DNA of 62,000 nucleotides, from assembly GCA_963575745.1 (NCBI GenBank), contig CAUYUJ010018048.1, positions 247,865 to 309,864 on the forward strand, in the 5' to 3' direction. Positions 32,290-43,698 of the stretch are shown here, piece after piece (position 1 is the stretch's first letter; the number at the start of each line of letters is the position of its first letter). The stretch comes from Prorocentrum cordatum (taxonomy: Eukaryota > Sar > Dinophyceae > Prorocentrales > Prorocentraceae). The notes under the pieces were generated by a model. That model worked only from the letters and a program-made list of their open reading frames with translations. It made no database searches and had not been told where the DNA came from. A program made the position numbers and the translations under genes.

Positions 32290-33365
32290 CCAGGCTGGAC
32301 CACTTCTTGCGCGGCATCTGGGAGCTCAGAGTTGCGAGAATGTCTTGTGCGAAACGGGCCAGACCACCTTGCGCACGGTCTTCAGAGCTCAGAGTTGCGA
32401 GGATGTCTCAGGCGAGATGGGCCTGACCACCTGGCGCAGGGCATCTCAGAGCTCAGAGTTGCGAGGATGTCTCAGGCCAAACGGGCTGGTCCACGTCGCG
32501 CGCGGCATCTCCGAGGACAGAGTTGCGAGGATGTCTCAGGCGAAACGGGCCGGACCACCTCTTGCGCGGTAGTTCAGAGCTAAGAGTTTTGAGGATGTCT
32601 CAGGCGAAACGGGCCAGACCACCTCGCGCGCGGCATCTCAGAGCTTAGAGTTTCGACGACGTCTCAGATGAAACGGGCAAGACCACCTCTCGCGCGGCAT
32701 CTCGGAATGCAAAAGTGCGAGGATGTCTCGAGTGAAAAGGGCCGGACCACCTCTTGGGCGGCATCTCGGGGCTCAGAGTTTGAAGGATGTCTCAAGCGAA
32801 ACGGGCCGGACCACCTCTCGCGCGGCATCAGAGAGCGCAGAGTTGCGAGGATGTCTCAAACAAAACGGGCCGAGCCACCTCGCGCACGGCATATCAGGGC
32901 TCAGAGGTTGGAGGATGTCTCAGGCGAAACGGGCCGGACCACCTCTTGCGCGGCATCTCGGAGCCCAGAGTTTCGAGGATGTCTCAGGCGAAATGGGCTG
33001 GACCACCTCTTGCGCGGTATCTCAGAGCGCCGGACCACCTCGCGCGCGGCATCTCAGAACTCAGAGTTTGGAGGATGTCTCGGGCGGGGCGGGCCGGGCC
33101 ACCCCCCGCGCGGCAGCTGGGGGCTCAGAGTTTGGGGGATGTCTCAGGCGGAACAGGCCGGACCACCTCTCGCGCGGCACCTGGGAGCTCAGAGTTGCAA
33201 GGATCTCTCAGGCGAAACGGGCCAGACCACCTCTTGCGCGGCATTTGGGAAGTCAGAATTTGGAGGATGTCTCGCGCGAAAATCCCAATCCCGGACAATT
33301 CAGAAACGAGAGTTGCGAGGATGTCCCATGCGAAACGGCCCGGACCACCAGATTTGTTTGAGGAC
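32290..33365 (+). repeat. 64-bp satellite array
   Basis: About 16 copies with a strict 64-bp period (gatgtctc at 32,402, 32,466, 32,530 and 32,594). Consensus parts are gaggatgtctcaggcgaaac, gggccggaccacctc and gcgcggcatctcggagc. Because 64 is not a multiple of three the frame rotates between copies, and all three plus-strand frames stay open for hundreds of codons. This is a repeat, not a gene. Confidence 0.92.
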
Positions 33366-33424
33366 GTCTCTGCTTTGAATTCCCTCGGCCGGAGTTAGCT
33401 TCTATCACAACAGCACCCCGTTCA

Positions 33425-34915
33425 GCAAGCTGTTTGGGGAACAAGGGGTCGGACGAGAACAAAAAGTGCCGATCTCGTCTCGTGGTGATGGAGACGAAGG
33501 GGAGGAGTGCCGTCGACGCTCAAGACAACGGTGCGGTCTTCAGTGCTGCGCCGCCCTCGGGGGCTGTTCGGATGTTAGCGTCGCTGGCTATGACGTCGGG
33601 GGCCGTGACTATGGAACAGGACCCGGAGATTGACGTCGCACTCGCGTTCCTGGACATCAGCCGGGCACGCTCGCGCATAGACATGGGGAGGGGCCGTGCG
33701 CGGAGATCCCAGCGGAGCACCCTGAACATACCGCGGGTAAGGTTGGGCGGCTGAAGCGCCGCCTTTGTGGAGTGCGTGATTCTGGTTAGAATTTCGAGCT
33801 GAAGGTCCAGGACGCGAGCGAGGAGGCTGGGGCCAATCGCTGGGTTCACCACCTCTGCGTCTTTTCACTGGGGGCTTGGTTTCTTACATTTCCTACGCCG
33901 CGGAGACTTCATCCTGACGGGGCCGAGGCCAGAGTGCAGATTGGTGGAGGACCAGATCTGCGACGCGTTCATCGTCGAGGATCGCCGGGTGATGGGCCCG
34001 AGGAGTTAGGACAGGAAGTCGATCACTATCCTGAGCCGCGCGGCGCGCTGGGTTCCTGCTGGGGACGGTGGTCCAGAGCGCGTCGAGCTTGAGGCGGGCC
34101 CGAGACATCGAGAGGTCCTACTCCAGCATCTGGGCTTCAATGAGCGGACCGCTGGAGGGCTTTTTCCTGGCAGAGAAGATCCCCGTCAACCCTGAGACCG
34201 AGCACTTGCTGAATGAATATGATGCGGGCGTCTTCAGGAGTGCTGTGATGAGGCTGGGATTGTTGGCCCTTGACCAGACATCCAGTTTGCGGCGAAGGAG
34301 GCGGCTCGCGGGATGGCGAGACCGACTATCCGACGCGCCGGCGTTGACCTGGGTTTGGAAGCGCCAGAGATTCCCGAGAGCCATCGTGAACCTGAGCGAT
34401 GCGGACTGGGCGGGATGCCCGTTGACGAGGAGATCGACGTCGGGGACAGTGGTGATGTTCGGTGCGAACCTGTGGCACGGCAGTTCCAGTGCGCAGGTGC
34501 CGGTCAGGTTGAGCAGTGGTGAGGCGGAGGCCTACGGTGTGACGAAGGCTTGCTGCCGGCCCTTTGGCACGAAGTTCCTCGCGACAGGTGTGGGTCTTGG
34601 CCTGCGTGCTGACCTCCAGCTCGAGGTCGGGACTGGCTCGAGCGCAGCGATCGGCATTTCCCAGCGGCGCGGGAGCGGGAAAATCCGACATCTTGAGGTG
34701 GGATGCTTGTGGATCCAGGCGGCCGTCTCCAGCAGGATGATTGGCGAGCTCAAGAAGGTGCCCGGGAAGCTCGACCCGCCCGACATCCTGACCAAGGGCG
34801 TGGACAGGGCCACGCTTGAGCGCCACCTGATGACCATGCCCCTGGAGGTTCGGACGACGCGCGCTCCAGAGATTCCTTCCGCGGTCGTGGTTGAGCGGAG
34901 CCGAGCCAAGTACTG
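33425..34915 (+). pseudogene. copia pol, second part: reverse transcriptase and RNase H
   Basis: Reverse transcriptase resumes at NKGSDENKKCRSRLVVMETK (about 33,440) and continues through AVRMLASLAMTSG and ALAFLDISRA. After a frame break comes RRGDFILTGP (about 33,895), the degenerate form of the copia HGDDF region; a TAG near 34,006 follows, then DRKSITILSRAARWVPAGD and ELEAGPRHREVLLQHLGF. RNase H follows: FRSAVMRLGLLALDQ, a shift at about 34,275 to DIQFAAKEAARGMARPT, a shift back, then SDADWAGCPLTRRSTSGTVV and RLSSGEAEAYGVTKA, with LDPPDILTKGVDRATLERHL near the end at 34,916. Gene order and spacing fit copia. At least two compensating frameshifts and one stop make it non-functional. Confidence 0.88.
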
Positions 34916-34916
34916 A

Positions 34917-35287
34917 TGTGGTGATCTACAGATGAGGAGTGGTCGCAGCGGGGAGTTTCAGCTTTAGCCATGGCACGGCGCCTCCCATGAATTGTGGTTG
35001 GTGAGCAGATGTACGAGTCATTCAATGAGGTTCTGCGCCTGTCCTGAGTGACGAGTGAATCCGTGGATCGCCACGCTCCGATGTCTGTGCATGTTTCCGT
35101 GAACGTCTCGAGCTTGGATTTGAGTGGCTGGTCGCACGGACTGGCTACGAGTTTTTACCTAACAGCGAAGACTGATAGGTTTCTAATGGGCTAAAAAGAG
35201 AGCAGCAGATGACTCCACAGGGGGGTCTGGGCGGGCTGCGAGTTTTCTGTTATCCAACGGAGTGCAGGCTGTGGCGCACCCCGTCCC
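34917..35287. other. copia 3' untranslated region
   Basis: About 370 bp between the pol stop and the polypurine tract. No feature of its own is recognised. Confidence 0.6.
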
Positions 35288-35294
35288 AAGGGGG
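35288..35294 (+). promoter_or_regulatory. Polypurine tract
   Basis: AAGGGGG, one base before the TG that opens the 3' LTR. This is the expected priming site for plus-strand DNA synthesis. Confidence 0.65.
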
Positions 35295-35295
35295 C

Positions 35296-35443
35296 TGGCG
35301 AGAATCGGAGCCCTTTGTAAGGTTATTGAGGCCCCAAGGAGGCTCGATGCGAATCTGCATCGTGTGAGTTTGCACGTATGTCTGACTGCTATTGTTTTGG
35401 GTCAAGCAGTTGTGGCTGAGTAAAACGGGACATTCCATTCACA
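35296..35443 (+). repeat. 3' LTR of copia element
   Basis: 148 bp, TG...CA termini (tggcgagaatcgg ... ccattcaca). Co-linear with the 5' LTR. Contains ttttgggtcaag at the position equivalent to the spliced-leader-like motif of the 5' LTR. Confidence 0.88.
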
Positions 35444-35454
35444 TTCGTTTTATT

Positions 35455-35660
35455 ATTTTTCTTCTTCTTCTTCTACTTGTTCTTCTTCTTATGATTCTTC
35501 TTCTTCCTTTCCTTATCATTCTTTGTAACCTGTCTTCTTTATCCTTGTTATGTTTCTTCCTCATCCTCCTGCCTCCCCCTCCCCTCCTTCCTCCTCCCCT
35601 CCCTTCCCTCCCTCCTCCTCGCTGCCTCCTTCCCCTCATCTCCCCCACCTCGCCGCTGCC
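35455..35660 (+). repeat. TTC then TCC microsatellite
   Basis: The TTC-rich right flank of the copia element merges into CTCC-rich sequence. Confidence 0.9.
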
Positions 35661-35837
35661 CTCTTCCCCGCCCCTCTTCCCCCCGCCGGTGCCACGCCGC
35701 ACGGGGGCCTCGAGCCGCGCCGCGGCCGCCCCGCACCCCCCCCCCTGGAGGAGCGAGATTTGCCTCGCGCCCTCCCCGCGCTGCGCTGGTCAGAAAGGGG
35801 CCCAGTGAATTCAGCCACGCGCAGAATCGAGAGGCCG

Positions 35838-35865
35838 CCGCCGCCGCCGCTTTTGCCGTCGTCGT

Positions 35866-35915
<50 letters not shown>

Positions 35916-35918
35916 GCT
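35838..35918 (+). repeat. CGC and CGT microsatellite
   Basis: (GCC)n followed by (GTC)n. No gene. Confidence 0.9.
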
Positions 35919-36328
35919 TCGTCGGCAGAGCTAGGGGTGAGTTGACCCAGGCTGCCGTGCAGGATCCTGAGGGATCTTGCAGGATCCTTCAAAGCCCGAC
36001 TGGCCCAGGTTTGGGTTGGCCCGGGTCAGTACAGGGGGTAGGGGGAAGGGGGAGGCTTCCTTGAATCACCCCTGCTTTTGAGAAGGCGCGGGCCTTGTCT
36101 ACAGATGTAGGGCTGGCGCCTTCTAAGAAGCAGCCTCCTCCTAAGAAGCCTTCCCTCCACCCCCTATCCCCTTGTGCGCGCCGCCAGTGAATGTCGTGTG
36201 CTTCTTGCGGGGGAACAGGCCTTACTTCTCCTTCCTCCTGCCATCTCTTCCGTTCCCTCCCCTCCCCCCTGGCCTTCCTCCTTCCCTCCCTCCTTCCTCG
36301 CTTGCCTCCTCGATCGTCGAGGATCGGT

Positions 36329-36395
36329 GTCCCTGGCGGAGTTGGCGGCCGTGGAGTCCGAGCCAGGGTCCCTGGCGGAGTTGGCGGCCGTGGAG
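36329..36395 (+). repeat. 39-bp direct duplication
   Basis: gtccctggcggagttggcgg begins at 36,329 and again at 36,368, just left of the first tubulin unit. Confidence 0.85.
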
Positions 36396-37449
36396 ATCGA
36401 GCTAGCCGCAGCGGGCCCGGGGGACGTCGGCTGCCCAGAGAGTCGACGTTCCTAAAAATTGGAACGGCCGGCTTTTGGCCGCTTTCGGCCTCAAGGGGCC
36501 TTCGCCGGGCCTCGGGGCTGCCGGGGCTGTCAACAAAAACAGCACCCGGCGTAAACCGGCCCAAGGGAAGTGGTCCAGCCCTCCAGGGCCCACGCATCGA
36601 AAATTTGGAGCGGCTGGATGTCTGGGTGCCGCGCTGCCGGCCGGTCCCGTGCCACCCTGAGCATCGTCGAGACGATTTAATGGGGGTCGGCGCTGACGGA
36701 GGTCAGCCAACCACGTCTGGCTGATCCGGGTTTGCGAGCTGCGTGTGGCCGATTCTCCCTTTCCGGCCCTCCGCCGACCTGGGCTTTCGCCACCGATTTG
36801 GAGTGTCGGTCGGTTGCTACCAATCACGACTGAATGATCTGGGCAGGGCCCATCTTGGGCCCACCCAGACCCTTCGCGCCGTGAAACAATTCCGACGGAC
36901 ATTTTGTTGTGAGTTTTCCCTGTCTTGTGTCTTCGGCCTCCAGGAGCCCTCGCTGGGCCCCTGAACTGTCAAGAGAGCCAACGACCCAGGAGGGAAGGCC
37001 TGTCCCTGGGAGTGGGTCGAGACCTTCTGGGGCCCGGGGGACGACGTCGGAGGTCTGAGCATGATCCAGGTCACCCGAAGGGGGCGCCAAGGTCCGGTCG
37101 GACCGAGGCATCAGAGCGAGGTCTGTTCGGGAAGGGTACCATGACGTTCTTCGCGCCTGTCGTGTGCTCTTGTTCCCGGGGGAGGGTGCCCTCGGGTGTT
37201 TTTCCGTTCGGCGCCCTGGAGGGCCTCATGTTCTTGACAAGGATGCTCTCTTGTCCTAGGTCCTGCCGTAGGTCACCCGAGGGGGAGCGCAGGTAACCGC
37301 GCTTCGCGCGCTGCGGTCTGTGCCGGGGAGGCGCCCTTCTGCAGAAGGGGCGACGCGGGGGCGCGGGGTCCGCGGAGAGCGCGCGTCGCGGGTCGTGGGG
37401 TGCCTTGCGCGAAGATAGGTACCTCCATGATCGGTGTATACTCAGGCGA

Positions 37450-37632
37450 TCGCAAACATGGATCAAGGGGGCGTGGATTAGCGACGGGTCCCGCTTCCAT
37501 GGGAGATCGCGGATTCCCGCCGCCGAACGAGGCGGCACCGGCCGCATTTTGGGGAGGGCACCTCCCCCGATCCAGATCCATGGATTCGGCGACCGCTCGC
37601 CAAATCCATGGATCGCTAATACATGTTTGCGC
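37450..37632. repeat. Foldback (imperfect inverted repeat) in tubulin spacer, unit 1
   Basis: Inner arms 37,576-37,592 and 37,597-37,613 (atccatggattcggcga / tcgccaaatccatggat) are inverted with one mismatch and a 4-base loop. Outer short arms (caaacatg / catgtttg and attagcga / tcgctaat) flank them, giving a 180-bp imperfect foldback. Present in both tubulin units. Confidence 0.65.
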
Positions 37633-38155
37633 GCCCCCGATATGCGCCTCCCAGGCCCAGCCAGGAGTCGAAGGATGGACAAGCAACTGCATTAAGCATA
37701 CGGTTTCGGAGCTCCGCGCGGATTTCTCGGATCGGCGCTGGGGCCCTGGCGCGCTCCGCGGGCCAGGGATACGGGGGTCCACTGGGGATCTGGGGTCAAC
37801 TGCAAAGAGGACCGGGAGCATGTGCGCAGTAGTGCACGCAATAGTTCATATTGTACCCATACATACAGTACCCCGTGCACCACATGAGTTACAATAGTTC
37901 GTGCGCTCGAGTGCACAAGTTCATTCCTGGGATACAACAGATACTTCGTTCGCTCTCCTTTCAGCACTAGCAGTTCGCAGCTATTGGCTTGCAACAGTGC
38001 AATGGTTGTGCCGGACCCTGCAATCGTTGTTTTGGTCGATGCAATCGTTGAGCTCGTCGGCGCAACAGTCGCGCGCGGCATCTCATGCGACGCACGGAGT
38101 ATCGCATCTGCGTTTGCGGACCACTTTGGGCCGGACCCCGTTGCCAGGCTCTGAA

Positions 38156-38327
38156 TCGGGGGTGGACAGAACCCCCAACAGTGACACGTCGATTAGTGAA
38201 TTGTCCGTTTTCGGCTCTCGAGAGGGCGCCGTGGCCGTTATTTTCCAGGCTTGCGCCCGCCAGGTTTGGACCTCAGGTCGTTTTCACTAAACCACGTTTT
38301 ACTAAAGGGGGGTCTGTCCATCCCCGA
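38156..38327. mobile_element. MITE-like insertion with terminal inverted repeats and empty site
   Basis: A 172-bp segment present only in tubulin unit 1. Terminal inverted repeats of 21 bp (38,156-38,176 and 38,307-38,327, beginning TCGGGG and matching at 19 of 21 positions) are flanked by the direct repeat CTGAA (38,151-38,155 and 38,328-38,332). Unit 2 has a single CTGAA (44,400-44,404) and no insert. This is the signature of a short non-autonomous DNA transposon that moved after the duplication, or was cleanly lost from the other copy. The superfamily is not assigned. Confidence 0.85.
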
Positions 38328-38531
38328 CTGAAGTGGAGGGGGGTTCAGCGCAGATGCAGGAATGCCCCGCGGACGTCCGACAGCTTGTGCTCAAGCAGTT
38401 TCTCCTTCTCCTGAGCAGGGCGTTCTGCACGGGCACTGGGCCCAGGGGAGGCCCGATCAGGGCCGGTGAGGTGGTCGGCTGGCCCCGTCCCAGGGAGGAG
38501 GAAGCACACGCCACTAGGCTGCCACTAGACC

Positions 38532-38547
38532 GCCACTTTGGCTCAAG
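38532..38547 (+). other. Partial dinoflagellate spliced-leader relict (unit 1)
   Basis: GCCACTTTGGCTCAAG matches the 3' 16 nt of the 22-nt dinoflagellate spliced leader (ending GCCATTTTGGCTCAAG) with one mismatch, 95 bp upstream of the tubulin ATG. Such relicts mark a gene copy derived from a trans-spliced mRNA that was reverse-transcribed back into the genome. GCCACT-starting 11-mers lie immediately upstream, so a local short repeat is an alternative. Confidence 0.65.
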
Positions 38548-38561
38548 CGATTCCTATCTAG

Positions 38562-40004
<1,443 letters not shown>

Positions 40005-40769
40005 GCAGGCTGCCATGTAGCAGCTGTACAATGGAGGCGAACACATCATCGCGACAGGTTACTTGCAAGCTGCAAGCGCATACAGTTGAGAGACAGCGTG
40101 TTTCCACGCTGTCCCTCAAATGCCAACATGCTTTTCACGCGAGAGCTCGGCGTGTTTTCCACGCCGACCGCTTGCTGTTCACTCGCGCGCCACACCTCCA
40201 CTCGAGGTGGTCGAACTGATAGACTGCCTCGTGCCACTGCCACCGTTCCCTTAGCGCTTGCAAAGAAAAAAAGGAGGATGCACACGCGACGAACATATCC
40301 ACATCCAGGCCCTCGCGGGCTGGATGCCGAGGCCCCCCCCCAGATGCGCAATCCCATGGATGCGTTCCGCGCGGGGCATCCGCGCAGAGCGGCCCTGCAT
40401 CCACAGGGCCGTGGCCAAGGAGTCCGGACCGCGAGGCCATGGACATGAACCTGTGTCCCCCGTACGTGCCGACTTCCGAGCCCATGAATCGATGGGAGGC
40501 GGGAGCAGGGCTCGGATTTGGCCACCCGCCTTTGGGCCTCCGGGAGGCCCCTCGTGGCAACGGCTTGATGCTTCCTCGGAGTTCTGGCGACGACGCGGCC
40601 CCGGAGACGTCTGGGGGGCGACCTTCGACCGCCAGGCCCAGGCCCCCTCGCGTCGTGACAAGCATGCGATAAGGTTTCCAGTTCTTGTTCGGCCTCCGAG
40701 GGTCCTTGCCAGGCCCTGGGGCCGTCGAAGACGGCTCGGGGTGAACGGCACGATACTGATGCTGATGCT
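40005..40769. other. Downstream spacer of tubulin copy 1
   Basis: 3' untranslated and intergenic sequence. An imperfect hairpin lies near 40,090-40,115 (gacagcgtgtttccacgctgtc, 9-bp perfect arms). R170 follows at 40,288. Confidence 0.5.
40288..40455 (+). repeat. R170 dispersed repeat, copy 2
   Basis: Reads acatatccacatccaggccctcgcgg ... atcccatggatgcg ... tccgcgcggggcatccgcg ... ccgtggcc. Co-linear with reverse complements of 54,598-54,785 and 11,650-11,835. Confidence 0.75.
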
Positions 40770-41210
<441 letters not shown>

Positions 41211-41217
41211 AAGAAAT

Positions 41218-41660
41218 ACCCCGCCCGTTCTACCACTTAGCCTGGGGGCCCGTTCTGCCACTTAGCCGGGGGCCCGCCTGGGGGCGGGGCCCGCTAGCCA
41301 AGGGGCCCGTTCTACCACTTAGCCTGGGGTCCCGCTCTGCCACTTAGCCAGGGGCCCGCCTGGGGGCCCGCTAGCCGAGGGGCCCGTTCTACCACTTAGC
41401 CTGGGGACCCGTTCTACCACTTAGCAAGGGGCCCACCTGGGGGCCGGCCCGCTAGCCAAGGGGCCAGTTCTACCACTTAGTCAGGGGGCCCGTTCTACCA
41501 CTTAGCCGGGGGACCCGTTGTACCACTTAGCCAGCGGGCCAGGGGGCCCGCACCACCATTTAGCCAGGGGGGGCCCGTTCCACCCCATTGGCCAGGGGGG
41601 TCCGTTCCACCCCGCAAGCCAGGGGGTGCCCCTCCACCCCATTAGCCAGGGGGCAAGGGG
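41218..41660 (+). repeat. CCGTTCTACCACTTAGCC minisatellite
   Basis: About 14 imperfect units of 24-30 bp (cccgttctaccacttagcca plus G-run), grading into ttccaccccattagccagg variants. The reverse-orientation counterpart is at 42,560-42,672. Confidence 0.9.
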
Positions 41661-41834
41661 GGGGGCCCTTCAGCCAGGGAGAGGCCCCCAAACGGCCGGT
41701 TTTTCGATTTTTATAGGGATTACATGCCGATTTAATCCCTCCAGCAGTACGTTCCTGCAGTGGGAGAACGGATAACATCGGAATTCAATTTCTATACCAC
41801 CCAAGGAAAGATTGAATCCAAGTTTACTCTTCGA
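41661..41834. other. Short unique sequence between minisatellites
   Basis: No gene or repeat is recognised. Confidence 0.4.
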
Positions 41835-42295
41835 GGACGCCGAGGGGGCGCCTGCCTGGAAAGCGCCGGTGGCGGCCGCAAAGCGCATGGGAAACAGTTG
41901 GGCAGCCTTAAAAAACGCTTGGGAAGCGCTTGCGGAACGCTTGGGAAGCGCCTGGGAAGCGCTAGCGAAGCGATTGGGGAACGCCTGGGAAACGCCTGGG
42001 AATTGCCTTCGAACCGCCTGGGAAGCTGGGAAGTGCTTGGGAAACGCTTGGGAACCGCTTAAGAAGCACCTGAGAAGCGCTTGGGAAGCGCCTGGGAAAC
42101 GCCTGGGAACCGCCTGAGAAGCAACTGAGAAGCGCCTGGGAAACGCTTGGGAAGGCCTGGGAAACGCCTGGGAAGCGCATGGGAAGGGAAGTGCCTGGAA
42201 CGTGCCTGGGAAGCGCTTGGGAAGCGCCGGGGGAACCGCCTGGGACTTGCCTGGGAAGCGCTTGGGAAGCGCCTGGGAACCGCCTGAGAGACAAG
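41835..42295 (+). repeat. 12-bp minisatellite CTGGGAAGCGCC
   Basis: Some 35 imperfect copies of c(c/t)tgggaagcgc / cctgggaaccgc. The 12-bp period gives in-frame repetitive peptides on both strands, which are artefacts. Confidence 0.9.
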
Positions 42296-42317
42296 GAGAG
42301 ACGGAGAGAAGGAGTGA

Positions 42318-42382
42318 AGGAGAAACGGTGGAAAAGAGAGAGAGAGAGAGAGAAAAAAAGAGAGAGAGAGAGAGAGAGACGT

Positions 42383-42415
<33 letters not shown>

Positions 42416-42450
42416 ACATAAACGGGATAGAGAGAGAGAGAGGACAAAAA
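42318..42450 (+). repeat. (GA)n microsatellite
   Basis: GAGA runs with short interruptions. Confidence 0.95.
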
Positions 42451-42559
42451 CACTTACTTATTGATGTGGTCACCCATGCAGGCGGGCGGGCGTGCAGCCC
42501 CAGCAGAGGCAAGCAGCGCAAGAGAACACCTAAACATAAGAAGTTGCGGTTCGGCCTGA

Positions 42560-42672
42560 CAAGTAAGTGGAAGAACGGCGCGCCCGCCAAGTGGGGGAAC
42601 AGATCCACGGCAAGTGGGGGCGCTCTCGGGGGAAGCTAAGTGGGGGAACGGCGCCCCCGTTAAGTGGAAGAA
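42560..42672 (-). repeat. Inverted copies of the CCACTTAG minisatellite
   Basis: Four or five units of aagtgggggaacggcgcccc / aagtggaagaacggc, the reverse complement of the 41,218-41,660 unit. It abuts the left edge of tubulin unit 2. Confidence 0.8.
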
Positions 42673-43698
42673 CGGCCCTGCCCAGAGAGTCGACGTTCCT
42701 CCTAAAAATTGGAACGGCCGGCTTTGGCCGCTTTCGGCCTCAAGGGGGCCTCGCCGGGCCTCGGGGCTGCCGGGGCTGTCAACAAAAACAGCACCCAGCG
42801 TAAACCGGCCCAAGGGAAGTGGTCCAGCCCTCCAGGGCCCACGCATCGAAAACTTGGAGCGGCTGGATGTCTGGGTGCCGCGCTGCCGGCCGGTCCCGTG
42901 CCACCCTGAGCATCGTCGAGACGACGTAATGGGGGTCGGCGCTGACGGAGGTCATCCAACCACGTCCGGCTGATCCGGGTTTGCGAGCTGCGTGTGGCCG
43001 ATTCTCCCTTTCCGGCCCTCCGCCGACCTGGGCTTTCGCCACCGATTGGGAGTGTCGGTCGGTTGCTACCAATCGCGACTGAATGATCTGGGCAGGGCCC
43101 ATCTTGGGCCCACCCAGACCCTTCGCGCCGTGAAACAATTCCGACGGACATTTTGTTGTGAGTTTTCCCTGTCTTGTGTCTTCGGCCTCCAGGAGCCCCC
43201 GCTGGGCCCCTGAGCTGTCAAAAGAGCCAACGGCCCAGGAGGGAAGGCCTGTCCCTGGGAGTGGGTCGAGACCTTCTGGGGTCCGGGGGACGACGTCGGA
43301 GGTCTGGGCATGATCCAGGTCACCCGAAGGGGGCGCCAAGGTCCGGTCGGACCGAGGCATCAGAGCGAGGTCTGTTCGGGAAGGGTACCATGACGTTCTT
43401 CGCGCCTGTCGTGTGCTCTTGTTCCCGGGGGAGGGTGCCCTCGGGTGTTTTTCCGTTCGGCGCCCTGGAGGGCCTCATGTTCTTGACAAGGATGCTCTCT
43501 TGTCCTAGGTCCTGCCGTAGGTCACCCGAGGGGGAGCGCAGGTAACCGCGCTTCGCGCGCTGCGGTCTGTGCCGGGGAGGCGCCCTTCTGCAGAAGGGGC
43601 GACGCGGGGGCGCGGGGTCCGCGGAGAGCGCGCGTCGCGGGTCGTGGGGTGCCTTGCGCGAAGATAGGTACCTCGATGATCGGTGTATACTCAGGCGA

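Larger units (their letters stand above)
31086..33424 (+). repeat. Satellite patchwork interrupting the copia reverse transcriptase
   Basis: Reverse transcriptase homology stops at 31,085 and resumes at about 33,425. Between them lie unique-looking sequence (31,086-31,340), 64-bp satellite copies (31,340-31,560 and 31,735-31,915), a TCC microsatellite (31,586-31,735), a CCTCCTGGGG-box block (31,915-32,265), and the main 64-bp satellite array (32,290-33,365). None of it encodes pol. Confidence 0.8.
26726..35443 (+). mobile_element. Ty1/copia-type LTR retrotransposon, degenerate but structurally complete
   Basis: An 8.7-kb element with matched LTRs (26,726-26,876 and 35,296-35,443, roughly 80% identical by eye), a primer binding site directly after the 5' LTR, a polypurine tract directly before the 3' LTR, and gag, integrase, reverse transcriptase and RNase H remnants in copia order. 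Many frameshifts and stops make it non-autonomous. About 2.3 kb of satellite patchwork (about 31,086-33,424) interrupts the reverse transcriptase. Both flanks are TTC-rich, so it probably inserted into a CTT microsatellite. TTCG at 26,718-26,721 and 35,444-35,447 may be a target duplication, but this would leave four extra bases at the 5' LTR edge. Confidence 0.9.

Noticed and set aside
32290-33365. Possible CRISPR-like array
   Set aside because: The unit repeats along its whole length with no unique spacers, and the genome is eukaryotic.
32668-33398. Three overlapping plus-strand frames of over 200 codons
   Set aside because: One 64-bp satellite read in rotating frames; no protein family.
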